Source: Desulfosporosinus sp. Sb-LF
Lineage (GTDB): Bacteria; Bacillota; Desulfitobacteriia; Desulfitobacteriales; Desulfitobacteriaceae
DNA length: 64,000 bases
NCBI RefSeq assembly: GCF_004766055.1
Contig: NZ_SPQR01000002.1
Location: 186,001 to 250,000, forward strand
Direction of reading: 5' to 3'
Both the position numbers and the translations under genes were made by a program. Of this stretch, positions 1 through 9,334 are shown in pieces (the stretch's first letter is position 1; every line of letters begins with the position of its first letter). Below the pieces are notes generated by a model that saw only the letters and a program-made list of their open reading frames with translations, was not told the origin of the DNA and made no database searches.

Positions 1-533
1 AAACCATTGTAATCTAAGACAGCGGTAACATTATCTAGTTTATAGTGCGCAGATGCCATGGCTGCTTCCCAAATTTGCCCCTCTGCCATTTCACCGTCAC
101 CGAGTAAAGCGAACACGCGATAATCCTTGCCATCCAACTTGCCCGCTAGTGCCATTCCATTGGCAGCTGAAAGACCTTGCCCTAAGGAACCCGTCGACAT
201 ATCCACGCCAGGTGTCTTCTTCATGTCAGGATGCCCCTGGAGCATGTGGCCGGTTTGCCGTAGGCCCTGCAACTCGCTTTTAGGAAAATACCCCTTCTCC
301 GCGAGAGCGGAGTAAAGCACAGGAGCCGCATGTCCTTTTGAAAGAACAAAGCGATCTCGGTCTGTCCATTGTGGCTCTTCTGGATTGATTCGCATTTCAC
401 GAAAAAATAACGTGGTTACAATATCAGCGGCAGATAAACTCCCTCCGGGGTGTCCAGATTTTGAAGTTACCAGCATGGAAATAATATCTTGACGAATAAC
501 ATTGGCTATTCGCTTTAGGTCAATGGTAGTCAA
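1..533 (-). CDS. Transketolase, N-terminal subunit (partial)
   Basis: The reverse strand reads as the start of a split-type transketolase N-terminal (thiamine diphosphate binding) subunit, which with a C-terminal partner moves two-carbon ketol units in the pentose phosphate pathway. The visible part holds the substrate-side SKSGHPGGSLSAAD motif near residue 25 and the TPP-binding GDGEMAEGQIWEA motif near residue 140. The reading frame runs off the left edge, so the C-terminus is missing. I place the start at a TTG (533-531) behind GGAGGG, because no ATG lies in a suitable place. It begins 31 bases after the prfB stop, so it is probably in the secA-prfB transcript. Function is confident; the split-subunit assignment rests on the family look of the N-terminus. 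Confidence 0.85.
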   Translation of the reverse strand, partial: MTTIDLKRIANVIRQDIISMLVTSKSGHPGGSLSAADIVTTLFFREMRINPEEPQWTDRDRFVLSKGHAAPVLYSALAEKGYFPKSELQGLRQTGHMLQGHPDMKKTPGVDMSTGSLGQGLSAANGMALAGKLDGKDYRVFALLGDGEMAEGQIWEAAMASAHYKLDNVTAVLDYNG

Positions 534-563
534 GTAATTCCCTCCTTCAGCTATGTCATTTTT

Positions 564-1668
564 TTATTGCACAGTTTTAGTCTTCTGCAGAAATGATGCT
601 ATAAACGCATCAATCTCGCCATCCATAACTGCCCACACATTTCCTGTTTCCTCGTTGGTACGATGATCTTTGACTAGGCTATAAGGATGGAAAACATACG
701 AACGGATTTGACTTCCCCAAGCAATCTCTTGCTGTTCACCACGGATTTCAGAAATCTCGTTTTCCTGTTCCTTACGCTTTAATTCTAGCAACTTCGCCTG
801 TAAAACGCGCATGGCTGCAGCTTTGTTTTGGGTCTGTGAGCGTTCACTCTGACACTGAACAACGACCCCGGACGGCAAGTGTGTAATTCGAATAGCAGAA
901 TCCGTCTTATTTACGTGTTGTCCACCCGCCCCACCAGAACGGTAGGTATCCACCCGCAGATCTTCCGTATCAATCGTTATTTCATTGTCCTCCGTCACTT
1001 CAGGGATAACATCCACAGAAGCAAATGATGTATGACGACGTCCTGATGCGTCAAACGGCGAAATTCGCACTAACCGATGCACACCTTTTTCAGATTTTGC
1101 ATACCCGTACGCATTTTCCCCATTGAAGGATAGAGTAGCGCTTTTGACACCCGCCTCATCTCCAGCCAAGAAATCCAGAGTCTCCACTTTATACCCGTGT
1201 CGCTCTCCCCAACGTATATATAACCGATAGAGCATTTGCACCCAATCCTGGGCTTCTGTACCCCCGGCCCCCGCATGGAGAGTTAAAATAGCATTATTTC
1301 TGTCATAAGGACCACTAAGCAGTATTTCTAGTTCCAATGCTTCAAATCTCGAGTGAAGTGCCTTTATCCCTTGCTCAATCTCCGGCTCAAGACTCACATC
1401 ATCTTCCTCAGAAGCTAGTTGCCATAGGGTCGTAGTATCCTCGATTTGATGCTCTAGTTCTTCGTAAATCTTGATCTTCCCCTGATGAAAAGCCAACTCC
1501 TGCATGGTTTTTTGAGCAACGTCAGGGTTATCCCACAAATCTGGCCGCTGAAATTCTCTCTCCAGAGCACTAATCTTTTCTATACGTTGAGCGACGTCAA
1601 AGAGAAACCCTCAAATCTGCCAAGCTCAATGTTAACGTTTCCAATTCTTTTTTCCAATCAGAAAGCAC
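564..1668 (-). CDS. prfB: Peptide chain release factor 2 (programmed +1 frameshift)
   Basis: Release factor 2 recognises UGA and UAA stop codons and triggers peptide release on the ribosome. The SPF stop-codon recognition motif (RISPFDASGRRHTSF) and the catalytic GGQ loop (GGAGGQHVN) are both present. The gene is in two frames. A GTG start at 1668 (upstream GGAAGGG) opens a 23-codon segment that stops at TGA 1599-1597; the main frame continues from the overlapping GAC. Joined, the product is about 367 residues, the normal RF2 length. It directly follows secA (22 bases), the same order as in Bacillus. Expression should be autoregulated: scarce RF2 lets the ribosome pause and shift. The start codon is the least certain part. 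Confidence 0.95.
1596..1612 (-). promoter_or_regulatory. prfB programmed +1 frameshift site
   Basis: On the minus strand the codons AGG GTT TCT CTT TGA are followed by C. This matches the classic RF2 site: slippery CTT, a UGA stop followed by C, and an internal Shine-Dalgarno-like AGGG placed the same six bases before CTT as in Escherichia coli. Shifting by +1 joins the 23-codon leader to the main RF2 frame. Confidence 0.95.
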
Positions 1669-1689
1669 TTATATTCACCCTTCCAAAAC

Positions 1690-4194
1690 CTACTTCTTAG
1701 TCTCTACTCCACAACACTTCTTATATTTTTTACCACTGCCACACGAGCAAAGATCGTTGCGTCCGATCTGGTCCCCGACATGTACTGGTTCGCTGGGTTC
1801 CCCTTCATAGCGGTTTTCTGTCACATTTCGCGGTTGTTCAGGAACTTCTTCCCGAACTTGAGGGGTAACGCGCATCACATAACGGATAATATCGTCCTGA
1901 ATCGAATCAATCATTGCTTGGAACATTTCGAATCCTTCACGCCTGTATTCAACGAGCGGATCTTTCTGCCCATAGGCACGCAAGCTAATTCCTTCACGCA
2001 ACATATCCATCGCATCCAGATGATCCATCCATTTGTTGTCCACAACTTGAAGCATCACAGCACGTTCAATCTCTCGCATTAGATCAGAACCGAACTGTTC
2101 TTCACGACTGTCGTAGAGAGCTTTCGCTTTGTCCAGTAACATTTCTTCAATTTCTTCTTTTGAAAGATCGATTAACTGTTCAGTCGCCAAATGGATTCCT
2201 GGCAGGAAGAAACCTTCGATATAATCAGCCAAAGCCTCTAAATCCCAGTCTTCTGGGAATGTGCTTTCCCCACTAAACATACTTATGCTGTCCGTCACTA
2301 CTTTTTCTAACATATCCATGATGTTACCGCGTAGGTTTTCTCCCATCAGCACCGCACGGCGCTGGGCATAGATCACCTCACGTTGTTGATTCATGACATC
2401 ATCATAATCAAGGACGTGTTTACGAATATCAAAGTTACGGTTCTCCACGCGTCGTTGAGCAGTTTCAATAGAACGGGAAATCATCCTGGACGTAATCGGC
2501 ATAGAATCATCCATACCTAGTTTGTCCATGATGCCCATGATATTTTCCGCACCGAACAGGCGCATGAGGTCATCTTCTAATGAAATAAAGAATTGGGTTG
2601 ATCCGGGGTCTCCTTGGCGACCTGCACGTCCGCGCAACTGATTGTCAATTCGTCGGGATTCATGACGTTCTGTGCCAATAATATGCAAACCGCCAAGTTC
2701 AGGCACGCCCTCACCCAAAATAATATCTGTTCCCCGGCCTGCCATGTTCGTAGCAATGGTGACCATCCCGCGCTGTCCAGCTTGTGAGACAATTTGCGCC
2801 TCTTTTTCATGGAATTTTGCATTAAGGACTTGGTGAGGAACACCACGCTGCCCCAACATATCACTCAAATGTTCCGATTTCTCGACAGAAACCGTCCCCA
2901 CAAGAAGCGGCTGTCCTTGGGCATGGCGTTCAATGACACTTTCTACGACCGCTAGAAACTTACCTTCTTCCGAACGGTAAATCACATCTGAGTCATCGAC
3001 CCTGATCATGGGTTTATTTGTAGGGATTTCCACAACATCGAGCTTATAAATTTTTCTAAACTCTGGCTCTTCTGTCATGGCCGTTCCGGTCATTCCAGAA
3101 AGTTTGTTATACATTCGGAAATAATTCTGAAACGTGATAGTAGCCAGGGTTTGTGATTCTTTTTCGATCTTAACGCCCTCTTTGGCTTCAATGGCCTGGT
3201 GCAGACCTTCACTGTAGCGACGTCCGAACATCAGGCGTCCGGTAAATTCGTCGACAATAATGACTTCTCCATCCTTAACCACGTAGTCGCGGTCCCGTTT
3301 GAAGAGGGTCTGTGCTTTCAATGCCTGGTTTACATGGTGGGCCAACTCTGTATGAATATCCTCATAAAGGTTATCAACACCCAACATGCTCTCCACTCGG
3401 CTAACTCCTTGTTCGGTAAGAGTGACAACCCGCTCTTTTTCAATGACTTTATAATCATCTTCAGGTTTCAATCGGGGAATAATCATGGCCACACGAAAAT
3501 ATAATTCCGTGGGCTTGTCCGCTTCTCCTGAGATAATAAGAGGAGTTCGTGCCTCGTCAACGAGGATCGAGTCCACTTCGTCGACAATAGCATAATTAAG
3601 GACACGTTGAACCAAAGCATCTGGTCGAGTAACCATGTTATCCCGCAGATAGTCAAAGCCGAATTCGTTATTGGTCCCATACGTAATATCTGCGGCATAG
3701 CTATTCCGACGTTCCTCATAGTTTAAGCCATGCACCACTAGGCCTACGGAAAGACCAAGAAACTGGTGAATTAGTCCCATCCCTTCACTGTCCCGACGGG
3801 CTAGATAATCATTGACTGTCACAATATGAACCCCTTGACCTGTTAGGGCATTCAAATAGGCCGGCAAGGTGGACACGAGGGTTTTCCCTTCCCCTGTGCG
3901 CATCTCAGCAATCCGGCCATCGTGCAGTACCATACCTCCAATTAATTGCACATCATAGTGCCGCAGACCTATAACTCTTCGGCTGGCCTCTCGAACAACT
4001 GCAAAAGCCTCTGGCAACAGAGAATCTAGGCTTTCTCCCTGCTCCAAACGTCCTCGGAATTCAGCGGTCTTGCCACGCAATTCATCATCGCCAAGGGCTT
4101 GGATCGCCGGTTCAAAGCTATTAATCACTTCAACGCGCTTTTGATATTTACGTATTTCTCGCGCATTATCATCAAATATACTTAAAAAACCCAT
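1690..4194 (-). CDS. secA: Preprotein translocase ATPase SecA
   Basis: SecA is the motor ATPase that drives unfolded proteins through the SecYEG channel. The 834-residue product has the Walker A motif RTGEGKT near residue 100, the DEVDS Walker B/DEAD motif near 210, the second nucleotide-binding domain with [10 protein letters not shown] and the [13 protein letters not shown] arginine-finger region near 490-560, and the C-terminal zinc-binding SEC-C tail [14 protein letters not shown] start at ATG 4194 (MGFLSIFDD), behind AAGGTGG, rather than 18 bases upstream, because both the ribosome site and homologues favour it. It is followed by prfB. The intact zinc tail suggests an ordinary SecB/ribosome-contacting housekeeping SecA1. 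Confidence 0.97.
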   Translation of the reverse strand: MGFLSIFDDNAREIRKYQKRVEVINSFEPAIQALGDDELRGKTAEFRGRLEQGESLDSLLPEAFAVVREASRRVIGLRHYDVQLIGGMVLHDGRIAEMRTGEGKTLVSTLPAYLNALTGQGVHIVTVNDYLARRDSEGMGLIHQFLGLSVGLVVHGLNYEERRNSYAADITYGTNNEFGFDYLRDNMVTRPDALVQRVLNYAIVDEVDSILVDEARTPLIISGEADKPTELYFRVAMIIPRLKPEDDYKVIEKERVVTLTEQGVSRVESMLGVDNLYEDIHTELAHHVNQALKAQTLFKRDRDYVVKDGEVIIVDEFTGRLMFGRRYSEGLHQAIEAKEGVKIEKESQTLATITFQNYFRMYNKLSGMTGTAMTEEPEFRKIYKLDVVEIPTNKPMIRVDDSDVIYRSEEGKFLAVVESVIERHAQGQPLLVGTVSVEKSEHLSDMLGQRGVPHQVLNAKFHEKEAQIVSQAGQRGMVTIATNMAGRGTDIILGEGVPELGGLHIIGTERHESRRIDNQLRGRAGRQGDPGSTQFFISLEDDLMRLFGAENIMGIMDKLGMDDSMPITSRMISRSIETAQRRVENRNFDIRKHVLDYDDVMNQQREVIYAQRRAVLMGENLRGNIMDMLEKVVTDSISMFSGESTFPEDWDLEALADYIEGFFLPGIHLATEQLIDLSKEEIEEMLLDKAKALYDSREEQFGSDLMREIERAVMLQVVDNKWMDHLDAMDMLREGISLRAYGQKDPLVEYRREGFEMFQAMIDSIQDDIIRYVMRVTPQVREEVPEQPRNVTENRYEGEPSEPVHVGDQIGRNDLCSCGSGKKYKKCCGVETKK

Positions 4195-4443
4195 TATGTC
4201 CACCTTTCTCAATCCTTATGTTCACTAATTTTAACATCCTTGAGAACCGACTGCAACCAAGCCAGGCTAATTACCCATGGGATATTTATCCTATACGATG
4301 GCAAACCTTCCGAGGCATTCCAAACAGCACCCCTGACGTAAGATTAAATACCAACATCTCATGCACTTTCAGTGATCCTATCGATGTATTGCCTAGGTCA
4401 AACTATACGATCTGAAAACTTCTGACTTCTGAATATGTATATT
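4195..4443. other. Gene-free secA upstream region
   Basis: No convincing gene lies in these 249 bases; the short open frames lack ribosome sites and family resemblance. On the minus strand there is a weak sigma-A-like pair (TTGACC at about 4398-4403 and TAGGAT 15 bases downstream) that could drive secA, leaving a leader of roughly 170 bases. I see no riboswitch or arrest-peptide pattern. Confidence 0.3.
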
Positions 4444-4469
4444 GAAAGGCCCGCAAATGCGGGCCTTTC
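4444..4469 (-). terminator. Terminator after hpf
   Basis: A perfect hairpin with arms AAAGGCCCGC (4445-4454) and GCGGGCCTTT (4459-4468) and a four-base loop lies 66 bases after the hpf stop. On the minus strand it is followed by a U-poor but AT-rich tail, so termination efficiency is uncertain. Confidence 0.7.
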
Positions 4470-4535
4470 GCTTGATTTATTAAAAGCGACTATTTTGTCC
4501 GAGTATGACACACGACTTACCCGGCACATGGCTGT

Positions 4536-5066
4536 TTAAGTCTGAGGTTGAAGCAACCCATAGTCCCCATTGTTGCGAAGATATACCACATTCATTTCTT
4601 GGCTTTCTGCATTTGTAAACACAAAGAAATTATGTCCCACAAGATTCATCTGCATGATTGCTTCCTCTACAGACATAGGCTTCGCTGGAAATTTCTTATT
4701 CCGAACAACTTCCTCATGGGGTTCATCATTCGCAATGACGGGTTGTTTAGGTTCATGATCCTTCAAGACCTTCGAGCGCATCCGCTTATTTATTCGTGTC
4801 CGATATTTATCGATTTGGCGTTCCAACTTCTCAACGACCATATCAATGGAAGAATACATATCTTCAGTTTCTTCTTCCCCGCGTAATATCATACCATGGA
4901 TTGGGGCTGTTACCTCTACCCGATGTCGATCGCGCTCGACAAGCAAGGTGACCTGAACGTCCATGAACTCATCAGAGTATTTTGCCAACTTGCCTACCCG
5001 TTTCATAACATACTCTTTAAGTGCATCCGTCAGTTCGATATGTTTACCACGAATAATAATGTTCAT
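4536..5066 (-). CDS. hpf: Ribosome hibernation promoting factor, long form
   Basis: Long HPF binds the 30S decoding region through its N-terminal domain and joins two 70S ribosomes into inactive 100S dimers through its C-terminal domain. The 176-residue product shows the N-terminal beta-alpha fold (MNIIIRGKHIELTDAL), a charged linker near residues 95-120, and the C-terminal dimerisation domain with FPAKPMSVEEAIMQM and HNFFVFTNAES. The length is typical of the Firmicute long form. ATG follows AAAAGGGGG. A sigma-H-like promoter lies upstream (5103-5129) and a hairpin terminator downstream, so it is probably monocistronic and induced on entry to stationary phase. Confidence 0.96.
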   Translation of the reverse strand: MNIIIRGKHIELTDALKEYVMKRVGKLAKYSDEFMDVQVTLLVERDRHRVEVTAPIHGMILRGEEETEDMYSSIDMVVEKLERQIDKYRTRINKRMRSKVLKDHEPKQPVIANDEPHEEVVRNKKFPAKPMSVEEAIMQMNLVGHNFFVFTNAESQEMNVVYLRNNGDYGLLQPQT

Positions 5067-5102
5067 TAATTCAACCCCCTTTTAAGATGGTATACATCTA
5101 CT

Positions 5103-5129
5103 ATTCCCGATTTACACAAAAAATCCTGC
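5103..5129 (-). promoter_or_regulatory. Candidate sigma-H promoter of hpf
   Basis: On the minus strand GCAGGATTT (5129-5121) fits the sigma-H -35 consensus RNAGGAWWW, and 11 bases later CGGGAAT fits the -10 consensus RNNGAAT except at its first base. The Bacillus hpf orthologue is known to have a sigma-H promoter, which supports the reading. The call rests on pattern match only. Confidence 0.45.
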
Positions 5130-5171
5130 TATTTAAAATTTGATCCTAATATTTTTTCTTGTTAAAGCAAA

Positions 5172-5204
5172 AGAGAATCGTTGTCATTATCTCAACGGTT
5201 CTCT
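5172..5204 (-). terminator. Hairpin terminator after csp
   Basis: Arms of 12 bases (5172-5183 and 5193-5204) enclose a nine-base loop. On the minus strand the right arm runs into TCTTTTGCTTT, fitting termination of csp. The one imperfect pair is A-C on the minus strand but G-U on the plus strand, so direction is not fully settled. Confidence 0.55.
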
Positions 5205-5229
5205 TGCCAGGCATTTCATAAAAACCTCG

Positions 5230-5430
5230 TTAACGGACCATCACGTTAGAAGCTTGCACACCGCGTGGACCTTGCGTAACGTCAAACTCAACGGATTGTC
5301 CCTCTTCAAGAGTACGAAATCCATCTCCAATAACTGATTGAAAATGAACAAAAACATCTTGTCCATTCTCCTCCTGCTCGATAAATCCATATCCTTTTTG
5401 TTTGCTGAACCATTTGACTTTACCTAACAC
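5230..5430 (-). CDS. Cold-shock protein (CspA/CspB family)
   Basis: This 66-residue single cold-shock domain binds single-stranded RNA and DNA and acts as an RNA chaperone. RNP1 (KGYGFI, residues 12-17) and RNP2 (DVFVHF, residues 25-30) are both intact, as is the N-terminal GKVKWF strand. The length matches the family exactly. Start is GTG (5430) behind GGAGGGTG. It stands alone, with a large fold-back repeat upstream and a hairpin downstream. Bacterial csp genes are often controlled through structured leaders, but whether the upstream repeat is transcribed with this gene cannot be seen. Confidence 0.95.
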   Translation of the reverse strand: MLGKVKWFSKQKGYGFIEQEENGQDVFVHFQSVIGDGFRTLEEGQSVEFDVTQGPRGVQASNVMVR

Positions 5431-5487
5431 CTGGCTACACCCTCCTTGAATTTGTTCATACCATTAGGAGGATACCCAGCATAGGCG

Positions 5488-5870
5488 AACTCTAAACAAC
5501 GGACTTGTGTGTCAAGCGCTCAGTCTTACGACGCAGAGCAAACTAATCGTTCAAGCTCAGCTATACTCATGCAGAAAACGCTCCGGGACCCAAGTCCAGG
5601 AGCGCCTTTCTACATAGCGTTTACATTTATCCCCTACAACCCAACCCCAGACGAGCGCAGACGGTTCGCTCCCCGTCAGCACGCCACTGGGACTTGTCCA
5701 TGGATGGACTGATGCCGCAGTGACAAGGATGGCATGGAGCGGTGCACATGCATTCTGCCCATAGGTTTGGCAAGCCAGCGAACCGTCCAGCTCGTCAGCG
5801 GCGTAACGTGCAGACGTGTGCATAAAACGCTCCCGGACCAGCCTACCCAAGAATCGCGTGTACAACAAGC
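5488..5870. repeat. Structured intergenic repeat, copy A
   Basis: This 380-base stretch between the glutamine-type importer and csp has no credible gene but folds back on itself repeatedly. The hairpin at 5580-5605 has outer arms CGCTCC/GGAGCG and inner arms GGAC/GTCC. A long-range stem pairs GACGAGC and ACGGTTCGCT (about 5651-5670) with AGCGAACCGT and GCTCGTC (about 5776-5794), and ATGCC/GGCAT and GTCCAT/ATGGAC hairpins lie inside. It shares GACCCAAGTCCAG (5587-5599) and CAAGGATGGCA (5724-5734) exactly with copy B, and a stretch near 5502-5558 with copy D in inverse orientation. The frames that cross it are probably accidental. Confidence 0.75.
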
Positions 5871-5875
5871 TCCTT

Positions 5876-6595
5876 CTATAGAATTTTACTCAAGAACGCC
5901 TGTGTCCGCGGATTCTTAGGATGAGCAAACACCTCGTTAGGTTCCCCTTCTTCCATGATGATCCCTTCATCCATGAAAATTACCCGGTCGCCCACTTCAC
6001 GGGCAAAGCCCATCTCATGTGTCACCACAACCATGGTCATCCCTTCTCGTGCTAAGTCTTTCATAACTGCTAGAACCTCTCCCACCATTTCTGGATCAAG
6101 AGCAGAAGTAGTCTCATCAAAAAGCATAATCTTCGGTTTCATGGCTAAGGCTCGCGCAATCGCTACCCGTTGTTGTTGACCACCTGAAAGGCGATCCGGA
6201 TATTCGTTCGCTTTATCAGATAGACCAACTTTGGCCAAAAGCTCTAAACCAATCTTTTCTATTTCCGCTTTATTCATTTTGCGAACAATTACTGGAGCCA
6301 GCACAACATTCTGGAGGGCTGTCATATGGGGAAAGAGATTAAAGCGTTGAAACACCATGCCCACTTCTCTACGAATCGCATTGACATTAACCTCGGAGTT
6401 AAGAGGAATTCCATAGACGGTAATTTCCCCACTGGTCGGCTCCTCGAGTTTATTTAAGCAACGCAAGAAGGTGCTCTTTCCCGAACCACTTGGGCCTATT
6501 ACAACAACCACTTCTTTTTCGCGTATATGGCAATCAATGCCTTTCAGTACTTCAAGTTTACCATAGGATTTATGCAAGTTCTTAACGTAGATCAT
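5876..6595 (-). CDS. Polar amino-acid ABC transporter, ATPase
   Basis: This is the ATP-hydrolysing subunit of a glutamine/cystine-type amino-acid importer at the cytoplasmic face of the membrane. Walker [10 protein letters not shown] is near residue 35, the Q-loop lies in [11 protein letters not shown], the ABC signature is LSGGQQQR near 135 and Walker B is [15 protein letters not shown] replaces the commoner P after DE, a known variant. The D-loop and H-loop (VTHEMGFA) follow. I start at ATG 6595 behind AGGAGG, ten codons inside the longest frame. It overlaps the permease gene by 14 bases, so the two are co-translated. The true substrate is not shown by sequence. Confidence 0.92.
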   Translation of the reverse strand: MIYVKNLHKSYGKLEVLKGIDCHIREKEVVVVIGPSGSGKSTFLRCLNKLEEPTSGEITVYGIPLNSEVNVNAIRREVGMVFQRFNLFPHMTALQNVVLAPVIVRKMNKAEIEKIGLELLAKVGLSDKANEYPDRLSGGQQQRVAIARALAMKPKIMLFDETTSALDPEMVGEVLAVMKDLAREGMTMVVVTHEMGFAREVGDRVIFMDEGIIMEEGEPNEVFAHPKNPRTQAFLSKIL

Positions 6596-7259
6596 TCTTA
6601 CCCAGCCTCCTCTCCATATAGGCAACCCACTGGGAAATCAACTGAGTCATTAAAAGATAATAAAAAGCAACGGCTATATACATAGGAATGGGTTGGAAGG
6701 TCCGTCCAGCAATAATCTTACCACTATAGAAAAGTTCTTGAATCGCGATGATAGATAATAAAGATGAGTCTTTCAGCAAGGCAATAAATTCATTGCCCAG
6801 AGGAGGAACCACTCTTTTAAAGGCTTGAGGAAGGATTACATAACGCATAGACTGACTATGAGTCATCCCTAAAGAGCGGGCTGCTTCTGATTGCCCACGA
6901 TCAATCGACTGAATCCCTGCTCTGAATATCTCGGCAATATAAGCGCCTGAATTAAATCCCATTGCCAAGACTCCAGCAAAATACTGATAATTGTCAGGCA
7001 GTGTTTCCCAATGAAGGAATTTAGGAATTAGAAAGTAAACTAAAAAGATTTGAACGAGCAACGGGGTGCCTCTAAAAAAGTCAATATAAGCGATAGCAAC
7101 CGCCCTTAAGATCTTTGTCTTTGACAACCTCGCCAAGGCCATAATGAGGCCGATAACAACTCCGATAGCAACTGCACCTGCAGTCAGCTCCAAAGTGAGT
7201 AGCGCTGCTTTATTCAGTATAGGGATACTGTCAATCGCGGCCTGCCAGTTTAATCCCAC
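6582..7259 (-). CDS. Polar amino-acid ABC transporter, permease
   Basis: This inner-membrane channel subunit belongs to the HisMQ/GlnP family. The 225-residue product has about five hydrophobic segments and the EAA loop ([24 protein letters not shown], residues about 123-146) that docks with the ATPase. [10 protein letters not shown] is the usual N-terminal family motif. Start is GTG 7259 behind AAAGGAGG. It follows the binding-protein gene across a 237-base gap that contains a terminator, and overlaps the ATPase gene. A single permease gene implies a homodimeric channel. Confidence 0.93.
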   Translation of the reverse strand: MGLNWQAAIDSIPILNKAALLTLELTAGAVAIGVVIGLIMALARLSKTKILRAVAIAYIDFFRGTPLLVQIFLVYFLIPKFLHWETLPDNYQYFAGVLAMGFNSGAYIAEIFRAGIQSIDRGQSEAARSLGMTHSQSMRYVILPQAFKRVVPPLGNEFIALLKDSSLLSIIAIQELFYSGKIIAGRTFQPIPMYIAVAFYYLLMTQLISQWVAYMERRLGKNDLR

Positions 7260-7395
7260 AGAAAATCCTCCTTTTTCTTTAATTTTTCGTTCTTAGTTTT
7301 AGTGAAAATAGATAAAATTAGTCCAAACGCAAGTATTTCCGTTTTTATCTTAACGCCGATTAGAATTATACATTTTAGCGCAAATTTATACAAGT

Positions 7396-7426
7396 AAAAA
7401 AGCGTTCCAGAAGAATTCTGAAACGC
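7396..7426 (-). terminator. Terminator/attenuator after the binding-protein gene
   Basis: Arms GCGTTCCAGAA (7402-7412) and TTCTGAAACGC (7416-7426) pair over 11 bases with a G-U pair on the minus strand, and six U residues follow on that strand. It lies between the binding protein and its permease. Partial read-through would give more binding protein than membrane components, a usual arrangement. Confidence 0.85.
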
Positions 7427-7496
7427 AATTAAAACGTAAATTTCAAATCTTATAATGAGCCTAATCCAAGGCTATTAGAAATTTTGCGTGGTTTAC

Positions 7497-8285
7497 TTAA
7501 AATTTCGGTGCATCCTTTTTGAACCACTTTTTATAAATATTATTGTATTGTCCGTTATCCATTAATTTTTTTAACGAAGCATTCATTTTTCCTGCCAATT
7601 CTGTATTTCCTGATTTCATGGCTATTCCATAATACTCTAAGCCAGAATCTGCATCCACTGAGTCAATCTGGGCATTAGCATTTTGCGCTTGGAACCACAA
7701 TACTACCGGCGCATCAGCCACAACCGCATCCACTCCGCCGTTTAGAAGATCGTTGAGAGCGTCTGGTGTTGTGTCATATTTTTTTGTTTCTACACCAATT
7801 TTTTCGACTGCAAATTGCCCTGTCGTATTGAGTTGAACCCCAACCTTTTTGCCCTTTAAATCTGCCAGTGTTTTAAAGTTAGCCCCTTTTTTCATGGCTA
7901 TATACTGACTACTTTTAAAATACTTGTCACTAAATTGGACAGTTTTAGCGCGATCATCCGTGATTGTCATGGCTGAAATTATTGCATCATATTTTCCTGC
8001 TTGTAAAGCCGCAATCAAACCATCAAACGCGGACGTCTCTATTTTGACCTTATATCCCATATCAGCCCCCAGAGCATTAATGAGTTCAATGTCAAACCCC
8101 GTTGGTTGTTGCTTTTCATCCATAAATTCAAACGGAGCGTAGGCGATATCAGACCCAACCTTCAGAATCTTTTCAGCAGGAGCTGGTGTTGGTGCTGGGG
8201 CGCTGGTGCTTCCGCAGCCAGCAAGTGTCAAGAGACTTAGGCTAAGCAATCCGGTTAAAACAAGACGAACCTTCGATTTAAACAT
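7497..8285 (-). CDS. Amino-acid-binding lipoprotein of ABC transporter
   Basis: This 262-residue extracellular receptor captures a polar amino acid for the importer encoded just downstream. The lipoprotein signal ends in LTLAGC (Cys 25), followed by an Ala/Pro/Thr linker. The family-3 binding-protein fold shows the usual YAPFEFMDEKQQPTGFDIEL and YDAIISAMTITDDRA motifs and a second lobe with VDAVVADAPV. Length is normal. ATG 8285 follows AGAGGGG. The promoter is at 8368-8396 and a terminator follows the stop. The exact ligand (glutamine, cystine, arginine and so on) cannot be read from the sequence. Confidence 0.92.
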   Translation of the reverse strand: MFKSKVRLVLTGLLSLSLLTLAGCGSTSAPAPTPAPAEKILKVGSDIAYAPFEFMDEKQQPTGFDIELINALGADMGYKVKIETSAFDGLIAALQAGKYDAIISAMTITDDRAKTVQFSDKYFKSSQYIAMKKGANFKTLADLKGKKVGVQLNTTGQFAVEKIGVETKKYDTTPDALNDLLNGGVDAVVADAPVVLWFQAQNANAQIDSVDADSGLEYYGIAMKSGNTELAGKMNASLKKLMDNGQYNNIYKKWFKKDAPKF

Positions 8286-8367
8286 TTTTATTCCCCTCTC
8301 TTTCAGCTGTGTTAATAACTTCCCTGACAGACTATTGTGTTATACACAGCTCATCCTTGTGGTTCCA

Positions 8368-8396
8368 ATTATACATACTTATGAATTTTTATTCAA
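8368..8396 (-). promoter_or_regulatory. Sigma-A promoter of the amino-acid importer operon
   Basis: TTGAAT (8396-8391) and a perfect TATAAT (8373-8368) are separated by 17 bases on the minus strand, about 80 bases upstream of the binding-protein start. Confidence 0.75.
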
Positions 8397-8433
8397 TACC
8401 TTTTTTTTCTATCCTTTTTAGACATCTTTATTC

Positions 8434-9321
8434 TTATTTTTTCAAGCGAGGATCTAAAATATCCCTCAAACCATCTCCAAAAAGGTTCAGCCCTAGAACA
8501 GTTAACGAAATTGCAATTCCGGGAAAGTAGATCATATATGACGCGTTATTAATAAACCGACGACCATGAGCAATCATGTCGCCCCATTCTGCCTGTGGAG
8601 GTTGAACTCCTAAACCCAAGAACCCCAGCGAAGCTGCTTCTAAAATGGCGGTCGACATTCCTAAGGAAACTTGTACAATTAGCGGGGCTAAAACATTGGG
8701 AAGAATATGGCGTAGAACTTGACGCACAGATCCAGCTCCGATCGATTTTGCTGCTTCCACATATTCTTGAGAACGTACGGCAAGTACTTGTCCACGCACG
8801 ATACGAGCATAAACAGGGATTCCCACAATCCCAATAGCAATCATAGCGTTTCCTACACCACGTCCCAGTCCGGTCATGATCGCAATAGCCAAAAGTATCG
8901 ATGGGAAGGCTAAGAGAATATCGGTAAAGCGCATGATGACATCATCCCAAACTCCTCCAATGTAACCGGCGATCAATCCCAACATTGTCCCGACAGTAAA
9001 AGAAATTCCAACGGCGATGACCCCTACCATAAGGGAGACTCTCGCCCCAAAAAGAATCCTAGATAAAATATCGCGCCCAAATTCATCTGTTCCGAACCAA
9101 TGAGCTGCAGACGGTGTTTGTAAGCTCACACTTAAATCTGTCTGAAGATGATCGTACGGCGCTAGTAATGGGGCGAATATGGCGATAAAAATCATAAAAA
9201 GGAAAACGAAAAGCCCAAGAACTGCCATTTTATTACGAAAGAATCGACGCAAGAGAAACTGCGAGGTTTCTGCCTTGTCCTCTTGTACGAGTTGAGTTGT
9301 TGGTGATTCTGATGAAGACAT
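8434..9321 (-). CDS. Dipeptide/oligopeptide ABC transporter, permease C
   Basis: This is the second membrane subunit of a DppC/OppC/NikC-type importer. The 295-residue product has a cytoplasmic N-terminus, about six hydrophobic segments, the HWFGTDEFGRDILSRIL motif near residue 70 that marks DppC/OppC proteins, and the EAA loop EAAKSIGAGSVRQVLRHILPN near 190. It lies 13 bases behind the permease B gene. It is the last gene of the operon: no DppD or DppF ATPase gene follows, and the next gene belongs to another transporter. Substrate could be a peptide or a metal complex. Confidence 0.92.
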   Translation of the reverse strand: MSSSESPTTQLVQEDKAETSQFLLRRFFRNKMAVLGLFVFLFMIFIAIFAPLLAPYDHLQTDLSVSLQTPSAAHWFGTDEFGRDILSRILFGARVSLMVGVIAVGISFTVGTMLGLIAGYIGGVWDDVIMRFTDILLAFPSILLAIAIMTGLGRGVGNAMIAIGIVGIPVYARIVRGQVLAVRSQEYVEAAKSIGAGSVRQVLRHILPNVLAPLIVQVSLGMSTAILEAASLGFLGLGVQPPQAEWGDMIAHGRRFINNASYMIYFPGIAISLTVLGLNLFGDGLRDILDPRLKK

Positions 9322-9334
9322 AGGTTATCCCTCC

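Noticed and set aside
5509-5868. Open frames of 67 and 103 codons on opposite strands within the gap between the amino-acid importer and csp
   Set aside because: They cross repeat copy A, lack ribosome sites and family resemblance, and the sequence is explained better by its inverted repeats.
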